In this document: one piece after another, positions 56,569-64,000 of the stretch
How the letters are laid out: each line of letters opens with the position of its first letter
Numbering within the stretch: position 1 is the first letter of the stretch
NCBI GenBank assembly: GCA_036365515.1
Contig: CM070874.1
Coordinates: 168,526,797 to 168,590,796, forward strand
Reading direction: 5' to 3'
DNA length: 64,000 nt
Source: Torymus aiolomorphi
Taxonomy: Eukaryota > Arthropoda > Insecta > Hymenoptera > Torymidae
The notes under the pieces: model-generated
Told to the model about the DNA's origin: nothing
The model's database searches: none
Seen by the model: only the letters and a program-made list of their open reading frames with translations
Program-made: the position numbers and the translations under genes

Positions 56569-56904
56569 TTCTTCGGTCGTAAAGTAGATACCATATTGCT
56601 TATCGGGTTTAATATTTTACTTGTAAAACTTAAGTAAATGTGTTTCTGCGTTTGATTTATTAATTTTCACCGTGTATTGTACTTTAAGTTTATCTTTGTT
56701 TACTGTAATTAAAAGCGTGAACATTTTTGTCTGTTATAGGTAGTGAAAAGGTCGGATTTTCGTCAGCTGTGTGGACTGTTGCCATGTCGTCGTCAAATAT
56801 TTCGTCTATTTCTCCGGGTGTGACTGGTGCATCGTCAGATGTTTGAGGCACCATTGAGAGTGAGTCTTCTTCTATTGTTTTATTAGCATTAATTTCAATT
56901 CGAC
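56569..56904 (-). other. RNase H-integrase linker, decayed
   Basis: Lies between RNase H and the integrase zinc finger. The minus-strand frames are short and disrupted. No separate gene. Confidence 0.45.
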
Positions 56905-57372
56905 TCAGTGCGTTGGCGACATAATTTTCAGAACTCTTTTTGTATTTATTATGTAATCATATTCTTCTAATCTTAGTCTCCATCTAATCAGTCTAGCGTT
57001 AGGCGTTTTTAAAGAATAGAGCCAGGTTAATGGCTTATGATCTGTTTCAATCGTAAATTTCCTACCATAGATATATGGTCTAAATTGTCTGCATGCTTCT
57101 ACTATTACCAGTAATTCTTTCTCTATCGCCAGATAGCTTTGTTCTGCTGAGTTTAACGTCCTCGAATAACACGAGATAAGATGTTGTTCTTCGGATAAAA
57201 CTGCACCTATTGTTAAGTTTGAGGCGTCGGTTGTGATAGTAAATGGTTTGGTAAAGTCTGGGTAGACAAGCACTGGTGCGTTAGTGATCAATTCTTTGAG
57301 TTTCTCGAACGCTTCTTTATAGTCTTTATCTTCTGGATCTATTTTTTCCTTTTTCTTGAGTGCTTTTGTCAT
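56905..57372 (-). pseudogene. Errantivirus RNase H, copy B
   Basis: 155 codons: FEKLKELITNAPVLVYPDF, ITTDASNLTIGAVL (first catalytic Asp), CYSRTLNSAEQSYLAIEKELL (Glu) and FTIETDHKPLTWL (Asp). These are the Ty3/gypsy RNase H motifs in order. It ends at a stop after a divergent segment; about 330 nt separates it from the integrase block and has no clear motif. Confidence 0.87.
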
Positions 57373-57853
57373 TGGTTTCGCTATTTTTGCGTAAAGTTTT
57401 TATGAACTTTCTGTAAAAGCCGGTTAGTCCTAAAAATATTCTAACTTCTTTTTGGGTTTTAGGTATCGGATATTTTAGAATTGCTTTGATTTTATCGGGA
57501 TTTGGTTTGATTCCGTCTGCTGTTATTATATGGCCTAAAAATGGAACTTCTTTCCTTAGAAATTCACTCTTATCTAATTGAATTTTTAAACCATATTGCT
57601 CTAGTTCTTCGAATATTAGCTTCAGATGTTGTCAATGTTCTTGGAGTGATTTCGAAAATATTAATATATCATCCATGTAAACGAAGCAGAATTTATGTAG
57701 ATATTTTATTAAAATTCTATCCATCAGACGTTGAAAAGTAGCTGGAGCGTTTTTTAAACCAAAAGACATTCTGACATATTCATAGTGTCCGTTTTCTACG
57801 GTAAATGCTGTCTTTTCAATTGAATTTTTGTTGACGGGTATTTGGTGGAAGCC
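57361..57853 (-). pseudogene. Errantivirus RT palm and thumb, copy B
   Basis: Minus strand past the DLA stop: [34 protein letters not shown]-like [12 protein letters not shown] (YMDD box), then a TGA in frame after SLQEH, then LGHIIT, PDKIKAI and [12 protein letters not shown]. All RT motifs are present, but at least one stop and one frameshift near 57385 break it. Confidence 0.82.
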
Positions 57854-58741
57854 TTATGCCAAATCTAATGTACTAAAGTAAGAACATTTGCCTAGATTTT
57901 CTAGAATGTCGTCCATTCTAGGTAATGGATATTTGTCTTCGATGGTGTTGTCGTTTAATTTACGATAATCTATTACCATTCTCCATTTTTTTCTTCCACT
58001 TGCACCTTCTTTCTTCGGAACTATCCATACGGGGGATGAGTAGTACGAGTTGCTTGGTTGAATAATTTCTTCGTCTAACAGTTTTCTGATTTGAGTTTGA
58101 ATTTCTTCTTTTAGATGGTATGGGTATCTAAAACTCTTTACATAGATAGGGTGATCGTCCTTTGTTCTTATATTGTGTGAAACCGCAGAAGTCGCTGATA
58201 ATTTTTTATTTTCATTGTAGAAACAGTCTTTGTACTTCTGGCATAGTGATGTAATTTTATATCTTTCTTTTTCGTTCATGTGATCAGTTCTTATCGGTAA
58301 TTCTACTCCTTGATGATGATTCACTTTATTAACATTTTTATGATCGTCCGGTATATTTTTAAAGTAATTTATTTCAAATTTAGATGTGCTAAAAATTTGA
58401 GTTTTGTAATTAATATTCGCTTCCAAATTCTGCAAATCCTTATGTCCGATTAAACAATAGTACGTACAGTGCCATGTTGCTATTAAGAAAGTTGTAGGTG
58501 TGTCGTCACCGTATTCACGTAATATAGGAAAGGTAAGCGCATGTGTACCTTTTGTCATTTTGTGTACCGATTTAATTTTGAATTCGTAAGGAAATATGAA
58601 TTTTGAAAATAGTTTATATGCAATTTTTGGATTGATAATGGATGATGAGGCTCCAGAATCGATGAGAATTTTAAGAGGTGGGTTTGTCGTTATTATGTGT
58701 GGTAATTCGGGTGAATTGCTAATCGAATTTAAATTTATCAC
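57854..58741 (-). pseudogene. Errantivirus pol, copy B: protease and RT fingers
   Basis: Open for 295 codons: retropepsin (LIDSGASSSII), the spacer, YPYHLKEEIQTQIRKLLDEEIIQ, then WIVPKKEGASGRKKWRMVIDYRKLND and YFSTLDLA, the RT motif with the first catalytic Asp. A TAA directly after DLA (57852-57854 region) stops it, at a residue normally followed by GFHQI, which is present in frame beyond the stop. An upstream indel before about 58745 separates it from the beginning of the protease frame. Confidence 0.88.
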
Positions 58742-59393
58742 GTCGGTTCTGTCGTATCGGGAGCTTGTTGAAAATTTTGGCAGTTATCACTCTCGTCGTT
58801 TTCTTGATTAAATTCTTCATGGTCTGGTACAGGTGAGTCATCTTGATAATTGATTGCTTCCTCTTCTCCTTGTTCTTGATGATGCAACTCTTCAGCGATA
58901 AAGTTTGCTGGTCCTGTGCTCTTAAAGAAGTTCGTTCTTGGTTTAGAGTTATTTTGTGCTGGTGAATTATTTGATCTATTTGTTGGATTAACGCTTTGTT
59001 TGTTAGTATTTCTTGTACTACTGACATTGGTGTTGGTTGGTAATTTTGTTGTCTTGGTAGATTATTATTATTTTGACCAAAATTGTTATTACAATAATTT
59101 GTGGGGATAAATCCAGGTTGTGTTTGTGCAAATGCGGGTGTCGGTTGCAAATAAAATGGATTTACATTTCTTGAAGTACTTGGTAAATTATTTGAAGGGT
59201 GAATAATTTTTGGATTACTATTAGTCGCAAATGGGTTTGTACTTTTAGCATTGATTGTACCGAATACGTTGGGCTTAGGTTTGTTATCACGTTGTCGTGC
59301 GAAATTGAGGAAAGCACTTTGTTGTTCATGGTTGTCGTATTTACGGCATTTTATTATACATGCCTCAACGTCGTCTAAATCAAAATGTAGCAA
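58719..59393 (-). pseudogene. Errantivirus gag, copy B, C-terminal part
   Basis: 224 codons continuing Gag (LLHFDLDDVEAC onward), with the Pro/Asn-rich tail and Gln-rich SVVQEILTNK segment uninterrupted. This is the empty site for the mariner insertion of copy A (FGQNNNNLPRQ region). It overlaps the start of pol in a different frame, where programmed frameshifting is expected in the family. Confidence 0.85.
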
Positions 59394-59437
59394 GTAAGAA
59401 TGGTAAGACTCTTCAATACCATTTATAAAAGTACTTT

Positions 59438-59920
59438 TCAGGCTACGTTTTCATAAAATGTATTTTTAATACTTATAACATTAGCGTCTCGATTATTTAA
59501 CTGTATGTGTTCCTTCAATTTATTTAGCCTGCTTTTGATTTCGTCCGCGCATTTTTCGTAAGACTGATTTGTCAATTGATAACATACACTTAGTCTGTTA
59601 AATAGTAACTCCTCCGAACTTGGATCACTGAATCTATTAACTAAGAGCGTTTTACATGCGGCATATGTGGGCGGGTTATTTGCCACTATTAGGTCTAGTA
59701 CTTCACCGCGAATCTTTGATTTGATTAATGCGAATAATGACTCGTTTATTGCATTATCTGCAGTCGCTACATTTTCTACGAATTTGTCGCACGTTTGTAT
59801 AAAGTGCGATAAGAGTATTGTACCTCCTTCATATATGGGGATCGCGTCGCGCCATATCGTAAGTCGCAATTTAAATTGTTCTAACGTAAGATTTTGTTGA
59901 TTATCTCCGTTATTTGCCAT
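59438..59920 (-). pseudogene. Errantivirus gag, copy B, N-terminal part
   Basis: 160 codons from the same ATG as copy A, about 95% similar to it. A two-base insertion relative to copy A near 59441 puts a TGA in frame after ENVA. The remainder of gag continues in another frame from about 59440. Confidence 0.88.
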
Positions 59921-60191
59921 TTTGCTTTATCTTTGATTACGCTTCACGTAAAATCAATTGCACTTAAAAGGATAGGGTTGGGTAGGATATAGGAAATTTC
60001 AAAGACTTACTAGTTTGTCTTTAATGATTCCGGGTGAATCTCTGCTTGCAGGTGGACTCCAATCTCGACGTAGTATAGGTTCCGTGATGATGGACGTTGA
60101 AACGTCAACTGCTTCCTCGCTGAAGATTTCCGTCACCAGGTTGAGGGAGAATCTGAGTTTTGCAGCTTCACGGTCCTGTCTCCGCAGCGCC

Positions 60192-60527
60192 AGTTATGTG
60201 GCAAGCCCCGGTGGATCACCAAGGAAAGGTAACACGCACACACAGGTAACACTCGCCAAAGTAAGTAAGTAATCGAACAAAGGGTGTTGATTCGAATAAT
60301 GATTTATTAAAACGTCGTTACAGGTTGGATGCCCGACAGAGACTGGCGATCGTCGATGCGAAGTGCAGTAAGAGAGTATAGAGTATATGTATAAAGTATA
60401 TATGAAAAGTATATATTGCATCTTCATTGTCTTCTGACTTCTCTTTGTCCATGCAGATTCCATTCGGAGCGATAAGGAGGCTGGTTGGCCGATGCGTCTA
60501 AGTACCTATGTGGTGACTCATATAACT
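60192..60527 (-). repeat. 5' LTR of errantivirus copy B
   Basis: 336 bp, AGTTAT...ATAACT termini. Contains TTTATTAAAACG, the intact version of the site where the MITE is inserted in the 3' LTR. The primer site lies at about 60192-60172 on the minus strand. Confidence 0.93.
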
Positions 60528-60531
60528 CGCG

Positions 60532-61569
60532 CGCGCAACTCCGGCGCAGCCTTAGTGAGGCCCGCGCACCAACGTGCTTACGCCCCGCGCGTATCGAATC
60601 CGTCTCAGAACGCGTAATATGCCCGTCATCCATCGCGAAGCTGGTTGTTACTTTTCGCGAGTCACGGCAGCCATCTTGATGTCTGTTACCATGCCGAGCA
60701 GATCGTACGACCGCTCTCTCCCGCGTCTTATCGTTCGCGCTGTATTTTTTTTAGATAGACACCGTGTGTCTAGAGTGGAGGCACCGACGCGAGTGTGAGA
60801 GAGTAGGAGAGAGAGAGCGAGGCCGCGCCGCGAGTGCCATGAACAACCGAGGCAGCGAGAAGGTGCCGGCAACGAGTCCGCCTGCCTACCATCGAAGCAA
60901 GTGCGAGAGAAAGAGAGAGAGAGAGAGAGACGCAACTCCTGCGAGAGCGACAGAGAGAGTCGAGTGCACTGGCTGCTCTTTCATCGTAAATCTTCTGCTC
61001 TCCTCGTGTAATTATTGTGAAAGGCTTGTACGAAAATCGCCCCGTGCAAGCTTACTATTCCGTATACGTGCGCGTGTGTGTCAGCCCGCCATACTTAATA
61101 AGTGTGCGCGTATTTTGTAGCAGCTTCACCGCGCGCCGTATCGTTCGCGCATTTAAACAGTAACCGTCGCGCGCGAACTAACTTAGTATAATTAACAGCA
61201 CTTGCGTTGTGCATGTAACACTTTAGTCTAGTATACTGTGATATCTAGTTACTCATCGCGTTGTTCTTTATACAACCCATCCTTCTTCCGGATACAACCG
61301 CGGTGTCTCTGGGAAAATGACTCCGCCGGTCGTTTTCATATCTGAGCATAGCAGCCGTACGCTTTACTCTTGAAGCGCGTGCTTTTCAGTCAGCGATCCA
61401 ATAGGTTGGAAAGCGAAGTTAGCGTGCAATAGCTTCGCATTGTTTTCGGGATTTCAGGAACTGATACCCGGGAAAGTCATTTTAGTTTGATACCCGCGCA
61501 CAGTGTTCTAGGGCATCGCTGGCCTGTGGCTTTTTGGGATTTTCCCCCACTAATCATCCCGTTACATTA
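60532..61569. other. GC-rich non-coding segment, ends CGTTACA
   Basis: Continuation of the DNA interrupted by the errantivirus. Contains a GA-rich patch (60798-60960) and many CGCGCG phrases, and no polymerase or gag motifs. Ends ATCATCCCGTTACA (61557-61570). It could be an LTR starting at 53051, but no partner copy was found. Confidence 0.35.
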
Positions 61570-62996
61570 CATAGGAAAATTAATTCGAATAAATCATTTA
61601 TTTTGTTGAATTATTATTTTTTTCTTCGAATTAATGATTTTGTATATTCAATATATTTTATTGGAGTTAATAAATTTTTTGTAAATTTCTAATTATTTGG
61701 ATTAAATAAATATTTTTTCCTTCTGACCAAAATTTTATTTCATTTCACTAAATATTTTCCTGAATCTTGTTAATAATTTTAAAAACTTGAATTTTTTTGT
61801 TTTTAAGAATCAGTTTACTAATATTAAAAAATAATTGTTTTGCTTCAAATAAATGTTCTTTGAATCAAATAAATACAATTGAAATAAATGAAATGGTGGT
61901 TTTTAGTAAATATTTATTTCAATGAAATAAATTTTATTTAAATCAATAATTCATTTATTTGATTCAAATAATTCAATTTCAAATAAATATATTTATTTAA
62001 ATCAAATAAATGTTTTTTTCAGTGTAAGTAAGGCGAACACGCGAATATAATATTCTACTTTCCGTCCGATTTGCGTATACTATTTTTTTGCCGATGCGTC
62101 CGACAGTACAACTTTCTCTTCCTGCGAAAGATCGCGAAGTTGTATTTTGTACTAGCTATTCAAAAAAATCGTATAATATTAAAAATAGACCATTGACCTC
62201 AACTGTTAAATCAAAATGTAAAAAAAAGAGCCCTCTCTAGTTAAAACCAGATGAGTAGATCATGAGATATCGGCGTATATGGACATACACAGACACACAT
62301 CCATACTTACATTTCCTAAAAATATTTTATTTTTATTTCAAACGAGCTAAACAACATTCTTAACACACTTTCTCCAAATTTTTTTTACTATCACAAATCT
62401 CCTATTAGGAAGCATTTATTAATTGTTTAAAATAAAATTTAAATCGCTTCGCTACCGTAGGCGTTTGCCAGGACATGCTCTCGATGTCAGCTACATCTAA
62501 TTCATTGTCTGTCAATTAAAAAAAACCACTGCCAATTCATTGGCCCGTGGCTTCCTTAAAACTTAATTTACTTCTTCCTTTAATTAATTTTTAATAACAA
62601 AATTTATAATTTTTGCAACAATTTATGACATAATTATAATTAAATTCATTTATGAAGATTAAAAAGTATTAATTTTTAAATTATTTATACAATATGAATA
62701 AAATAATAGGTATAACTTTTTTTTTAAATTATGTGTGAAAAATAAATAAAATAATTGATTGTAATATTATCGTCTTCAAATTATATTATCTTTGTGAAAT
62801 TTCACACGTAGGGTACTTGTCTTTAGTAGTATGCCTGTTCGTATTTGTGTGCTATTTCTGGAATTTCCGATGTAAGAAAAAGGTTTTTAACCTTAAAAAT
62901 AATAAATGGCTATTACAAAACAAAAGCAGATACACAACACGTGCGCATAGCGCAGGTCATTTCCATTTTCTAGTATGCATAAATACTCTCCCGAAT
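61570..62996. other. AT-rich non-coding stretch
   Basis: 61580-62020 is dense in AAATAAATNATTTATTT phrases in both orientations. The TTTTTTTCAGTGTAAG at 62009-62024 resembles a terminal sequence of some MITEs. Beyond that no repeat or gene could be assigned; the 62817-63092 frame has no recognisable features. Confidence 0.4.
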
Positions 62997-63965
62997 AATT
63001 GCGATTTTAAGAGGGCTAACATAGTTTTAACTTCGAATATCTCTGAAATTCATAAACGAATACTTTACCCTAAGAACTCTTCTAATAAATAATATACAAA
63101 CTCTACATCTCCACCAGATTTCAAAGAAATTAAAACCATTTTAATGTAGTTATATTGTGCGACAACAAAGAAATTCATTTTCAAAAATACTAAAATTTTA
63201 AATATCAAACATCTCAAAAAATAACCATATAATCTGGATGAAATTTTACACAGGTATTGCCTATATCGCATACAAAATAGTCTATAAATTTCAAGCTAAT
63301 ACATGAAGTCGTCATTGAGAAATTACGATTTTAAAAAACCCGTAAAAAATTTTAACCTTAAATATCTCTAAAAATCATGAGACAATTCTTTTACTTAAGG
63401 GACTTATACAATAATATATAAACTCTAAATCTCCACAAAATTTCAACACGATTAAACCAATTTTTGTTTTCTCTAGTTATCATGCGACAAAGAAAATGAC
63501 TTTGTGAAATACGAAAATTTTCAAAATCAAATATCTCAAAAAGTAATCGTACGATCTAGATGAAAATTCGCACATATATTATCTATGTCACGTACAAAAT
63601 TGTCTATAAATTTGGAGCTGATACATGGAGCCGTTCTCGAGAAATTGCGATTTAAAAAAGGTTAAAAAAATTTTAACTTCAAATATTTCTAAAATTTCTA
63701 GACTAATCATTTTGCCCAAATAACTCGACCGAGAGCTATCCAAAATCTATTTCTACAAGAAATTTCGAAGCGATTAAGTCAATTTTACTCCCGTAATCGT
63801 TGGACATACAAAACTAATTTTTTTTTAATATTTAAATTTTTTTCTCAAAAACTAGTCCACAAAGTGGATTCAAATTTTCACAGATTATAGCTATTTATAT
63901 TTTACATTATCATGATTTTTTTCAAAAAAATTGACCGTTTAGTTTAAGAGTTAGAAGCTTTAAAA
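62997..63965. repeat. 323 bp tandem repeat, three copies
   Basis: Copies start at about 62997, 63321 and 63643 with AATTRCGATTTTAA. Each then has TTTTAACYTYRAATAT, AACTCTANATCTCCAC, ATTTTNAAAATCAAAYATCTC and CAAAATWGTCTATAAATTT. Divergence is moderate and the last copy runs to near the window edge. Confidence 0.8.
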
Positions 63966-64000
63966 AAAACACGTTTTTTTTAATAACAAAAGAACCGTGA

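Larger units (their letters stand above)
53109..60527 (-). mobile_element. Errantivirus copy B, complete provirus, inactivated
   Basis: Two LTRs (60192-60527 and 53109-54002) enclose, in minus orientation, the primer site, gag, protease, RT, RNase H, integrase and an env gene. CGCG (possibly CGCGCG) is duplicated at both outer edges (53105-53108 and 60528-60531), a 4-6 bp target duplication as usual for the group. Without its 559 bp MITE insertion it is about 6.86 kb. Stops and frameshifts affect gag, pol and env. The LTRs differ by several substitutions and one small indel in about 336 bp, so the insertion is not very recent. Confidence 0.95.

Noticed and set aside
62817..63092. 91-codon ORF
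   Set aside because: No motif, no plausible context and it enters the tandem repeat.

Overview
This is eukaryotic, almost certainly arthropod (probably insect) repeat-rich DNA. The evidence is an errantivirus with an env gene, mariner, Penelope-like, Jockey/CR1-type and Polinton elements, many (TA)n and (CT)n microsatellites, and no convincing single-copy host gene. Nearly everything that codes is mobile-element derived. A hymenopteran is possible, but the sequence does not prove an order.

Layout. 0.3-2.9 kb: a decayed Penelope-like element (minus strand) with RT and GIY-YIG endonuclease. 3.2-5.0 kb: (TA)n runs, a solo arm of a foldback element, a (TA)n-associated satellite and a cluster of perfect hairpins. 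5.19-9.05 kb: 5' part of errantivirus copy A (LTR, gag, protease, start of RT), interrupted by a mariner with an intact transposase, then cut off by a 0.9 kb CTGTCTCTACGT-type minisatellite. 10.7-12.8 kb: a nonsense-riddled non-LTR RT (minus). 13.0-16.86 kb: a decayed Ty3/gypsy element, then an unrecognised Cys/His-rich coding segment (minus). 17.9-24.0 kb: a Harbinger-like MITE and two large foldback elements whose ends sit at TA-repeat tracts. 24.0-31.0 kb: a GC-rich, possibly LTR-bounded block holding a non-LTR retrotransposon with an open 850-codon RT frame. 31.2-32.2 kb: C-rich DNA and a 118 bp satellite.

32.2-43.2 kb is the most interesting part: a Polinton/Maverick (virus-like) segment. 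It carries a packaging ATPase (minus, truncated), a phospholipase-A2-like virion protein, a decayed adenain-type protease, an intact single-jelly-roll-like minor capsid gene, a small overlapping ORF and an intact major capsid gene. DNA polymerase B and integrase are not present. Between the PLA2 and protease genes lies a 3.2 kb array of 12 nearly identical 266 bp units. Each unit has two stem-loops that present the same CCCGTAAGGTCGTA loop.

43.5-48.1 kb: small repeats, a hammerhead-like motif, a pogo-type transposase relic and a 436 bp tandem doublet. 48.1-53.0 kb: GC-rich inverted and direct repeats followed by a Gag-like ORF with two zinc knuckles and a coiled-coil ORF. 53.1-60.5 kb: complete but inactivated errantivirus copy B (minus; two LTRs, gag, pol, env, target duplication), with a TTAA-flanked MITE in its 3' LTR. 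60.5-64.0 kb: GC-rich then AT-rich DNA ending in a 323 bp tandem repeat.

The two errantivirus copies give empty sites for each other's insertions, so the relative order of several nested insertions can be read directly. The start codons of several decayed ORFs are uncertain because the frames are broken or may begin at splice sites.
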